Source: CAZNPL01 sp964574815 (GTDB lineage: Bacteria; Planctomycetota; Phycisphaerae; UBA1845). From it: a stretch of 64,000 nucleotides of DNA. Within the stretch, counting starts at the first letter, position 1. Each line of letters opens with the position of its first letter. The stretch covers positions 124,001 through 188,000 of the forward strand of contig CAZNPL010000002.1 in NCBI GenBank assembly GCA_964574815.1. Direction: 5' to 3'. The translations under genes and the position numbers were made by a program. The notes under the pieces are model-generated. The model was not told the origin of the DNA, searched no databases, and was given only the letters and a program-made list of their open reading frames with translations. Positions 35,614 through 43,413 of the stretch are shown here, one piece after another.

Positions 35614-36393
35614 TCATGCCGGGCCAAGGGCGAGTGCATAACGGTTGCTCTGGGTGTCGTACTTGACCAGACCCTGCCTCGATGAGCTGCTCATGTGCTT
35701 GGCCACCTCGGAAGGGCTCAGTCCCAGGCGATCGGAAATCTCACGGGTGGAGAACGGTCGTTCGCCGAGGAGCGATACGATCCGGCTGACGGCCAGGTTG
35801 TCGCCGATCAGCTCATCAAACAGCCGGTTCACTTCCTCGCCGGCAAAGAACTCGCGATAGGCCTCTTCCGATCGCACAGGCACCCTCAGCTTCTCCCGTT
35901 CCGCCAGCCTGAGATACGGAATCAGCCTTCTGGCGGCATCGAGGGATTTCTTTATCGCTGCCTTCTCCAATCCTTCGGCTTTACCGAGAGGGCCCAAGTC
36001 CTTGATCCTGGCGGTAAACTCGTTGATCACCTCGGCCAACCGGTTTCCTTCGCCGCCGGACATGAACTCGATGTTCAACCTTGCGGGGTCAAGACCGATA
36101 CGCTTCAGGATGTTTTTGCAGATGTAGGTGTTGGCCAGTGCATCGTAGTTTCCATGGGTCGCGTAGTTGCAATCGTTGAGCCGGCAGCCGCCGATCAGTA
36201 CGCCGTCCTGTCCGTTCGAGAACGCTCTCAAAACGAACTCCAGGTCGACCCGGCCGGAGCACATGACGCGGATGAGCCTGATCTCACTGGTGTATTGAAT
36301 GCGGGAAACTCCCGCCGCATCGGCTGCGCCGTATGCTCACCAGTGACAGACGAAGCCGATGATCTTCGGGACAAACTTGCCACTGCCACTCAT
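35614..36393 (-). CDS. bamF: BamF-like MvhD-type selenoprotein of class II benzoyl-CoA reductase (UGA = Sec19)
   Basis: A 259-residue subunit if UGA at 36337-36339 is read as selenocysteine. AAGGAGG lies 9 bases before the ATG at 36393. The N-terminus reads 'IIGFVCHWUAYGAADAAGVSRIQY', which matches the MvhD family (F.CNWC.Y..AD.AG.SR.QY) with Sec in the second Cys position, giving a CxxU motif. The frame is open on both sides of the UGA and continues through 'IRVMCSGRVD' and 'GVLIGGCRLNDCNYATHGN', which are core MvhD features; annotation without recoding would start too late at 36264. A hairpin follows the UGA (see separate entry). The C-terminal third ('STREISDRLGLSPSEVAKHMSSSSRQGLVKY') looks like a winged-helix domain. 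Confidence 0.9.
36301..36339 (-). promoter_or_regulatory. UGA-Sec codon and SECIS-like hairpin in bamF
   Basis: UGA occupies 36337-36339. From base +22 to +36 after it, GCGGGA-GUU-UCCCGC forms a perfect 6-bp stem with a GUU loop (DNA 36301-36315); three further pairs (G16-U39, A17-U38, U18-A37) can extend it across a 3-base bulge. Position and small G-containing loop fit bacterial SECIS elements read by SelB. Confidence 0.75.
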
Positions 36394-36410
36394 GGGGTAC
36401 TGCCTCCTTT

Positions 36411-39400
36411 TCAGGTAACTCCTGCCATGGCTTCCAGTTCCACCGAAGCCTCTTCCCAGACGCCTGCCGCATCGATCTGGCTGAGAAGCGTGTCGTCAGT
36501 GAAATGTTTCAGCGCTACGGCACCGGTGGGACATTTTGCGGCGCACAGCCCGTCCCCCTTGCAAAGGACCGGATTGACGCGGGCCTTTGCACCCTTCGGC
36601 GTGTCAACGAAGTCGATCGCATCGTAGGTGCAGGCGGTGATGCACGCCCCGCAGGAGACACAATCGTATTCTTCCACCTCCGCAACTGCACCCGAGGCCA
36701 CCACGGTCTCGTGGGACAGCATGGTCAGCACGCGACCGGCCGCGCCATAGGCCTGGTTGACCACTTCCTCGATGTGCTTGGGATAGTGCGCCAAGCCACA
36801 GAGATACACACCATCCGCGGCGAACTCCACCGGACGCAATTTGACGTGGGCTTCCTTGAAGAAACCGTCGGGGTTCAAGGTGACCTTGAACATGCCGGCG
36901 ATCTCCTTGGCTTGGGGAGCGGGAATCACGGCGGCGGCCAGGGAGAGGATATCGGCATCCAGCACCAGACGGCTGCCGAGGATCTCATCGGGTACAGTAA
37001 CCCGCACGCAGGGCTTGCCGGCCTCGTTGGTGGCCTCCTCCACTTCGGGCTTGTTCTCCGGCTCGTACTGGATGAAGTTCACACCCTTGTCCGCCGCTTC
37101 CCGATAGTAATCCTCCTTGAACCCATAGGTCCTCATGTCTCTGAAGATGATGTAAATCGCCATCTCGGGATTCAGCTCTTTGAGTTTGAGGGCGTTCTTC
37201 ACCGCGTGGCTGCAGCAGATCCGGCTGCAGTAGTCCCGGTCCTCGTTGCGGCAGCCGACGCACTGTATCATCACGAGGCTTTCGGCGTTGGCGACGGTCT
37301 CGTCGCCGGCCGCGATCTTCTCTCCCAGCTCCAGGTGGGTGACGACCTTGTCACATACGCCGTAGAGGTACTCAGTCGGCCGGTAGACATCGGCCCCGAC
37401 GGCGATGACTGCCGCGCCGTGATCGATCTTCTTGAGCGTGCCGGTGGTCTCGATCGTCGTGGTGAAGTTTCCCACGTAGCCGGAAACATCTTTGATGGTG
37501 GCGTTGTGTGAAACGTGAATCAGGGGATTCCGGTAGACCGATTGAATCAGATCATCCAGGTAAGCTTGAACGTCCAGCCCCTCCAGGGTGGTCGGGATCC
37601 GCCGGGCCATGCCGCCGAGTCTCTTCTCCTTTTCGACCAGGTGAACCTGGTAGCCCTGCCTGGCGATGGAGAGCGCGCAGGTCATGCCGGCGATACCACC
37701 GCCAACCACCAGGGTTCGCTTGTTCACCGGCAGATCGAATTCTTCGAGCGGCTGCAAGTGGGCGGCCCGGGCCACCGACATGCGGATGATATCTTTGGCC
37801 TTTTGGGTGGCGTCTTCCTTTTCCTTGGAATGGACCCAGGAACACTGTTCGCGAATGTTTGCCATCTCGAGATAATACTGGTTGAGTCCCGCCTCCCGCA
37901 TGGTGTCGCGGAACAGTCCCTCGAGGGTCCGGGGAGAGCAGGCCGCGATCACCACCCGGTTGAGATCCTTCTCCCGTGCGACCTCTGATATTTCCTTGAT
38001 CGCATTGTTGGCACAGGAGAAAAGCTGCTCCTGGGCGTGAACCACGTTGGCGTTGGTCCAGGCCTCGGCAACCACGGCGGCCACATCCACTACGCCGCCG
38101 ATGTTCGCCCCGCAATGGCAGACAAAGACGCCCACGCGCGGCTGCTCACCGGCCACATCCCGCTCCGGTGGATAGGACATTTCCCTGGTCAGCTTGTGCC
38201 GCCGGTAGTGGAGGATTTCTCCGCACTGGGAGCCGGCGCCGCTGGCGCTGAACACCGATTCGGGAATGTCCACCGGTCCCTGCAGGCCGCCGCTGACGAA
38301 AATCCCAGGCCTGGTGGTGGCCATCGGGTTTGCCTGGGATGTCTTGGGGAATCCGTGTTCGTTGAGGGCGATGCCATAGGTCTCGGCGAACCCCTGGTGG
38401 TCGGCGGGAGGATTCAGGCCGACGGAAAGGACCACCATGTCAAACTCTTCTTCCTTGACCCCGTCCGCCGGCGTGGCGTAGCGCACGACTACGTTGTTGT
38501 TCTCGGGGTTTTCGCCCGCGACCCACGTGTAGCTCCTGATGAAGCGGACCCCGGGGAGCTGTTCGGCGCGGCGAAAGTACCGCTCGAAATCCTTGCCGAT
38601 GGCGCGGATGTCGTTGTGGAACACCGTGCACTCGGCCTCGGCTTCGTGCTCCTTGGTCAGGATCACCTGCTTCTGGGTATAGGTGCAGCAGACGCCCGAG
38701 CAGTAGCTGTTTTCCCCCAGAGTCACCCGCCGGGAACCGACGCACTGCAGCCAGGCGACCTTCTTCGGATGTTGCCGGTCGCTGGCGCGCAGTATCTGGC
38801 CGCGATGTGGTCCCGTGGAGGAGAGCAGGCGCTCGTAGTCCATGCTGGTGACCACGTTCTTGAGTCTGCGGTAGCCGTACTCCTCCACGGTCGAGGGATC
38901 GAACGGCTCCACGCCGGCAGACAGGATGATCGTCCCGACGTTGAGCTCGACTTTTTCGGTGGTCTGCCTGAAATCGATGGCCTCAGCCTGACAGACGCTC
39001 CTGCAGATGTCGCACTTGCCCTCCTTGAGCCTGAGACAGCTCTCATCGATGTATGTCACCAGGGGGATCGCCTGGGAGAAGAAGATATGGATCGCCTTGT
39101 TGTCGCACAGCTCCTGGTTGTACTGATCCGGATACTCCACCGGGCAGTATTTCATGCACATACCGCAGCCGGTGCACTTGTCTTCGTTGATGTAACGGGG
39201 CTTCTTGGTCACGGTGACCTTGAAGTTGCCCACGTTTCCCTCGACACTTTTCACTTCAGCGTAGGTCAGGGCCTCGATATTGTCATGGCGGCCGAACTCG
39301 ACCATCTTCGGTGCGAGGATTCACGTGGAGCAGTCATTGGTGGGGAAGGTCTTATCCAGTTGGGCCATGTGGCCGCCGATGCTGGGGCCTTTCTCCACCA

Positions 39401-39512
39401 GATAGACTTTGAAGCCGGCGGTGGCCATGTCCAGAGCGGCCTGAATGCCGCTGATCCCGCCGCCGACAATCAGTACGTCTCCGAAATTCCCGTTGGATGA
39501 AGTCTTGTCCAC
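36411..39512 (-). CDS. bamE: BamE-like HdrA-type selenoprotein of class II benzoyl-CoA reductase (UGA = Sec64)
   Basis: A 1033-residue flavoprotein if UGA at 39321-39323 is decoded as selenocysteine. The likely start is GTG at 39512, 14 bp after bamD. Residues 12-60 hold the first FAD site (VLIVGGGISGIQAALDMA) and then 'TFPTNDCSTUILAPKMVEFGRH', which is the HdrA NDCSxC motif with Sec for the second Cys (CxxU). Two [4Fe-4S] motifs follow, then a 'FVCHCGANIGG' block, a second HdrA-like FAD module ('LVVGGGIAGMTCALSIA') and a C-terminal 2x[4Fe-4S] ferredoxin (CVSCGACITAC, CKGDGLCAAKC). A twin HdrA module in one chain is as described for BamE. Without recoding the gene would be called from 39305 and lose its first flavin site. 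Confidence 0.9.
39292..39323 (-). promoter_or_regulatory. UGA-Sec codon and SECIS-like hairpin in bamE
   Basis: UGA occupies 39321-39323. From base +10 to +29, CCGAA and UUCGG form a 5-bp perfect stem (DNA 39292-39311) around a 10-base loop that contains GGUC, a feature of bacterial SECIS loops; the GG falls at +18/+19. The stem is shorter than in bamF but in the usual distance range. Confidence 0.65.
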
Positions 39513-39526
39513 TGGCTCTTGCCCTT

Positions 39527-40678
39527 TTAGATGACATCGCGAACGATTTCGGTGATGTCCTTGATTTCGATCTCGTCCTCCATTTCCAGGACCACGCGGC
39601 TGTCCTCGAACATGGAGATGCAGTAGGGGCACGCCGTGATCAACTGCCGGGCCCCGACGGCCCGGGCCTGCTCCAGGCGTAGGTCGGAGAACCGCTCACC
39701 CTTGACCGTCTCCATCCAGACCCGCCCGCCGCCGCCGCCGCAACAGAGGCTGTTCCGGCGATTGGCCGCCATTTCCCTGACGGTCAGGCCGGGGACGGCG
39801 TGCAGGATCTCCCGCGGCTCGTCGAAGATGCCGTTATGCCGTCCCAGGTAGCACGGGTCGTGATAGGTTGCAGTCTTTTCCAGCGTCCCGGTGATCTCCA
39901 GCCGCCCGGCCCTGATCAGTTCCAGCAGGAACTGGGTCATGTGGATCACCTCGAAATTCACCATGAACTCGGCGTACTCCTTCCGAAATGCTTCGAGGCA
40001 ATGGGGGGAGGAGACGACGATCTTCCTGACCCCGCTATCGACAAAGGCCTTGATGTTCTCTTTGGCAAGTTTCTTGTAGGTGTCTTCAGCACCGGTCTTG
40101 CGGATGCTCTCGCCACAGCAGCTTGCCTCGGTGCCGAGAATGCCGTAATCCACTCCGGCCTTGTTCAGAATCTCGGAAGTGGCAGTGGCCACCCTTTTCA
40201 GCCGCGGATCGTAGCTAAGGTAGCAGCAGCCGAAGAAGAGAATCTCGGTCCCCTCGGTGAACGGCTTGACCGGGAGGTCAGCGGCCCAGTCGGCCCGCTC
40301 CGACCGCTTCCCGTTCAGCGGATTGCCCTCGTTGTCGAGGCTGGTCGCTGCCGTCCACGCCGGCTTGGCCGAGGCGTACATCACGTCGTACTTGATGGCC
40401 AGCTTGCGCAGAGCGACTCCCAATTCGATCTGGTCGACGCCTCGCGGACATTTCTCGGGACAGTTGCCGCAGGTGGTGCAGCGCCAGATATCCTCGCTCC
40501 CGATGTCGGTCAGGCCGAAAGAGGCCTCGCGGATGATCCTGCGGATGCTGAAGTTTCGAACCTCATTCCACGGACAGACTACATCGCACTTGCCGCACTG
40601 GAAGCACAGCCGGTAGGCGTGGCCACCGCACTCCTTGATCTCGTCGAGGACCTCGATGAACGGGCTTACGGTATCCAC
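39527..40678 (-). CDS. bamD: BamD-like HdrD/HdrBC-type iron-sulfur protein
   Basis: A 383-residue electron carrier starting with GTG. The N-terminal 95 residues carry two [4Fe-4S] motifs (CFQCGKCDVVCP, CTTCGNCPEKCPRG). Two CCG domains follow (residues about 145-205, 'FFGCCYLSYDPR'...'EASCCGESIRKTG', and about 265-355, 'YHDPCYLGRHNGIFDEPR'...'LCCGGGGGRVWME'), which bind noncubane clusters in heterodisulfide reductases. It links the active-site subunits BamBC to the BamEF bifurcating part. Confidence 0.9.
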   Translation of the reverse strand: MDTVSPFIEVLDEIKECGGHAYRLCFQCGKCDVVCPWNEVRNFSIRRIIREASFGLTDIGSEDIWRCTTCGNCPEKCPRGVDQIELGVALRKLAIKYDVMYASAKPAWTAATSLDNEGNPLNGKRSERADWAADLPVKPFTEGTEILFFGCCYLSYDPRLKRVATATSEILNKAGVDYGILGTEASCCGESIRKTGAEDTYKKLAKENIKAFVDSGVRKIVVSSPHCLEAFRKEYAEFMVNFEVIHMTQFLLELIRAGRLEITGTLEKTATYHDPCYLGRHNGIFDEPREILHAVPGLTVREMAANRRNSLCCGGGGGRVWMETVKGERFSDLRLEQARAVGARQLITACPYCISMFEDSRVVLEMEDEIEIKDITEIVRDVI

Positions 40679-40697
40679 GGTTTACTAAACCCCGGGG

Positions 40698-41240
40698 TCA
40701 CTGTTCCTTGCTGGACAGCCTGGCCATCGCATCCTTGAGTTGATCCAGGCCGTACTTATCGGCCAGCGATTCGAGGCCGATGTCCAGTTGCTCCTGCTTC
40801 ACTTCCTCCTTGTCCTCCTCGACCCACTCTTCCCGTTCCTCGTAGACCAGGACATCGGTGAGGCACCACTGGACGCACCACGGTTCGTCCTCGCCCTCGC
40901 ACATGTCGCACCTCAGCGGCAGCCCCGTATCGGGCTCCTTGAACATCTCGCGGGAGGGGCAGGCTGATCGGCAGAAGGCACACTCGTCGTATTCCTTGCC
41001 GTCGATCGTGTAAACATCCCGACCGGCGCACTCGGTGGGCGTGTATTCGCCTGCGAAGACCGGCAGCCAGATGTCCTTCAGCCGATGGGTCAGGACCCGG
41101 ATGCGGGATCGCGCGGGGTTGACGCTGCTGAACTTCGGCTCGGCGTGGAAGGCAGAGCAGGCGATCTCGCACCCGCGGCAGCCGTTACAGCGATCGGCAT
41201 CAACCCTGATCGTCTTGATTATCTTCTTGACCTTGGCCAT
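40698..41240 (-). CDS. bamC: BamC-like polyferredoxin subunit
   Basis: A 180-residue iron-sulfur protein with many Cys in groups: 'CNGCRGCEIAC', 'ECAGRDVY', 'CAFCRSACPSR', 'CDMC' and 'WCVQWC', enough for three or four [4Fe-4S] clusters. The C-terminal third is acidic and helical. The 5' end overlaps the 3' end of bamB by 41 bp, so the partners are translated together. BamC forms the stable core with BamB and passes electrons to the tungsten site. Confidence 0.92.
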   Translation of the reverse strand: MAKVKKIIKTIRVDADRCNGCRGCEIACSAFHAEPKFSSVNPARSRIRVLTHRLKDIWLPVFAGEYTPTECAGRDVYTIDGKEYDECAFCRSACPSREMFKEPDTGLPLRCDMCEGEDEPWCVQWCLTDVLVYEEREEWVEEDKEEVKQEQLDIGLESLADKYGLDQLKDAMARLSSKEQ

Positions 41241-43203
41241 TTTTCAGTATCCCGCGCCGTTCGAGGTCGTCGGCGACGTACGCAAGGTCCAACTCTTCCA
41301 GCCGCTCCCTGGTCGGTATGCCGTCGTAGTTCCAGCCCTTGAACTTGTAGTAAGTGGTGAGTAACTCCTGCTCCAACTCGGGGAATCGCTTCCGCCAGTG
41401 GTCCTTGGGCGGCTTCTCGTCCTCGCGGCTCATTCCCCGGCGGTTGTTCAGCGCACGGTGAAGATTGCGACTGCGGTTGACGATCCGTTTGAGCTCCTCT
41501 TGGTCGATGTCCATGCCGGTCGCCGCCGAGATCAGCTTGTGGTAGTTGTTGATGTGGTAAGGCGGCTTGAGGCAAAACGAAGCCATGCCGGCACATAACC
41601 CGAGGGCATCGTCGACGTTGTGCAGCATCTCCATCCAGTCGACAATCTCGCTGCACATCGGCGGAGTGGGGAAATGGGGGATCGACTTTTCTCCCCGCGG
41701 TTCCCATTCCAGTAACCACTCCTTGAACCTCTCGTCGGGGAGTTGAGGCCATTCTTTGACGAACCGTTCCCGCTGCTCCCGCGTGGGAAACGGCGCCTGG
41801 GGCCAGTTGCCCTCGATTTGCGTGATACTGATCTTCTCGTTGGTGCAATACATCAGGAAGTAGAGGGGATCGAGCATGCCGAGCTTGATCGGCAACTGCT
41901 CATGCTTCTTGATATTATTGTGGGCGAACTCTTCGGCACCGTTGCCGATGCGTTTGGCCGCCCAGTAGGTGCCGTCGGCAAGGATGTCGCCGATCCCTTC
42001 GCGGTGAGCCAGCCGGTCGAGCAGCCAGATGAACCGGCCTTCCTTGTCTTCGTCAGGCGGGCAGCCGTCGAAATCCTTGTCCGTGAGTAGGCCGTTCTCC
42101 TTCAGCTCGACGGCAAAGGCCAGGATCTGCGGGGTCGAGAAGGCGTCAACACCGTACTCCGTGGCTCTTTGAACGATGCGGAAACTGAATTCGAGGTTGT
42201 CGACATAGGCGGCCATGCCGTAGGTCAGCTTGGAGAAGCACTTCATCATGTAACGGGGGACATTGGGTGCGTTGATCAACGCCCCGCAGTGCTGCGGGCA
42301 ATTGTAGCAACTGATCAGCCGCTGGATCGCTGAGAGCTGCGTACTCGTCCAGCTTTTCTCGATATCATCGGTCCAGAAGCCTTTGCGCCGATCGCGAGCA
42401 TTCCCCCAGGCGAAGTTCTCAGTGTGCCACTTCTCGTCGGTGTGAACCATCTCCTGGGGGGAGCCGATCCCCGAGAGAATGGTCATGACGTCGGGAATCG
42501 GGTTGGTGTTACGATAGTTGATGTATGCCTTGACCTCTTGCATGAGTTCGAAAAACCTGGCCCCGTCGAACAGGTGGACGTCACTCGTCCCGCGCACGGC
42601 CACGGCCTTGATCTTCTTGTCCCCCATGACAGCGCCACCGCCCAGACGGCTGGCGCTGGAGCGACTCTGCTCAATCGAGGCAGTGAAGCAGCGGTTCTCG
42701 CCGGCCAGGCCGATGGCCGCCACCTGGGCGTTCGGCTCGTTCAGCTCGTCGCGAATCAGGTCCTGTGTCTCGAGTGCGCCCTTGCCCTTCAGGTGCCGCG
42801 CATCGCGGATCTCCACCTTGTCGTTCTTGACCCAGAGGTAGACCCAGTCCGGCGACTTGTTGCTGAAGATGATCTTGTCGTAGCCGGCGTACTTGAGCTC
42901 CGCTGACCAGAAACCGCCCATCATCGGGTAGGCCAGCAGCTCCGACTGGGGCGAGATAAAAGTGACGACGGTGCGATTGGCACTGAAAGCCGGCGTGCCG
43001 TTGAACAGCCCGGTGCTGAAGATCAGGATATTCTCATCATCGAACGGCTTGACTTCGGGGGGCACCCGATCCCAGTGCTGCTTGACACTGGTGCCCAGCC
43101 CGCCCAGGTGGAGCTCGGTCAACTTCGGGTCGGTCTCCACCTTCTCGATGTTGCCGGTGGCCAGGTCGACCTCCAGATGGTAGCCCATCTCTGCGTATCT
43201 CAT
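41200..43203 (-). CDS. bamB: BamB: tungsten-containing active-site subunit of class II benzoyl-CoA reductase
   Basis: A 667-residue member of the aldehyde:ferredoxin oxidoreductase family that reduces benzoyl-CoA to cyclohexa-1,5-diene-1-carbonyl-CoA without ATP. The FeS ligands begin at 'CYNCPQHC' (Cys299, Cys302, Cys306), with the last in 'GLCAGMASFC'. By my count Glu251, His260 and Cys322 are present at exactly the positions I recall for the active-site residues of Geobacter BamB, which strongly favours true BamB over an aldehyde oxidoreductase. The full bamBCDEFGHI order follows downstream. The ATG overlaps the stop of a 29-codon upstream ORF as ATGA. Confidence 0.93.
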   Translation of the reverse strand: MRYAEMGYHLEVDLATGNIEKVETDPKLTELHLGGLGTSVKQHWDRVPPEVKPFDDENILIFSTGLFNGTPAFSANRTVVTFISPQSELLAYPMMGGFWSAELKYAGYDKIIFSNKSPDWVYLWVKNDKVEIRDARHLKGKGALETQDLIRDELNEPNAQVAAIGLAGENRCFTASIEQSRSSASRLGGGAVMGDKKIKAVAVRGTSDVHLFDGARFFELMQEVKAYINYRNTNPIPDVMTILSGIGSPQEMVHTDEKWHTENFAWGNARDRRKGFWTDDIEKSWTSTQLSAIQRLISCYNCPQHCGALINAPNVPRYMMKCFSKLTYGMAAYVDNLEFSFRIVQRATEYGVDAFSTPQILAFAVELKENGLLTDKDFDGCPPDEDKEGRFIWLLDRLAHREGIGDILADGTYWAAKRIGNGAEEFAHNNIKKHEQLPIKLGMLDPLYFLMYCTNEKISITQIEGNWPQAPFPTREQRERFVKEWPQLPDERFKEWLLEWEPRGEKSIPHFPTPPMCSEIVDWMEMLHNVDDALGLCAGMASFCLKPPYHINNYHKLISAATGMDIDQEELKRIVNRSRNLHRALNNRRGMSREDEKPPKDHWRKRFPELEQELLTTYYKFKGWNYDGIPTRERLEELDLAYVADDLERRGILKNGQGQEDNQDDQG

Positions 43204-43289
43204 GACAAACCCCGCTCATTGACCGCGTTCAAGCGCCAGTTGCCCAAGTCTTGCAACGTCCGCTCATCGCGCGTGGCGTAAGCCGCCAT
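43200..43289 (-). CDS. 29-residue ORF coupled to bamB
   Basis: A short ORF (starts MAAYATRDERTLQDLG, ends NERGLS) with GGGGAG six bases before its ATG at 43289. Its stop codon overlaps the bamB start as ATGA, the same coupling used at several junctions in this window. It could be a real small protein, a leader peptide controlling bamB translation, or chance. The frame is open 41 codons further upstream but that part is Pro/Gly/Cys-rich and lacks a ribosome binding site. I recognise no family. Confidence 0.4.
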   Translation of the reverse strand: MAAYATRDERTLQDLGNWRLNAVNERGLS

Positions 43290-43368
43290 TCTCATCTCCC
43301 CAGGACCCTCAGGCCCCGAACGCGGACATGGGGATGGAATCCCTCCCGGCCCTTGATTCATCGGCGTA

Positions 43369-43408
43369 CCACACCCGTGACAGTCGGCGGACTGAAATCG
43401 TGGTGTGG
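43369..43408 (-). promoter_or_regulatory. two-tier hairpin between the HCDH/ECH gene and bamB
   Basis: CCACACC/GGTGTGG (43369-43375 with 43402-43408) encloses CAGTC/GACTG (43381-43385 with 43390-43394, 4-base loop). It begins 5 bases after the upstream stop codon. No T-tract follows, so it may be a processing or stability element between the beta-oxidation and reductase parts of the operon rather than an intrinsic terminator. Confidence 0.45.
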
Positions 43409-43413
43409 CCAAT

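Noticed and set aside
35614..35616. TGA at the end of bamF as a further selenocysteine codon
   Set aside because: The protein has reached normal length, no Cys is expected there, and the following bases lead into the bamG start region.
38037..39500. 487-codon plus-strand open frame opposite bamE
   Set aside because: Composition is typical of the complement of a conserved gene, with no start signal, while bamE motifs are clear.
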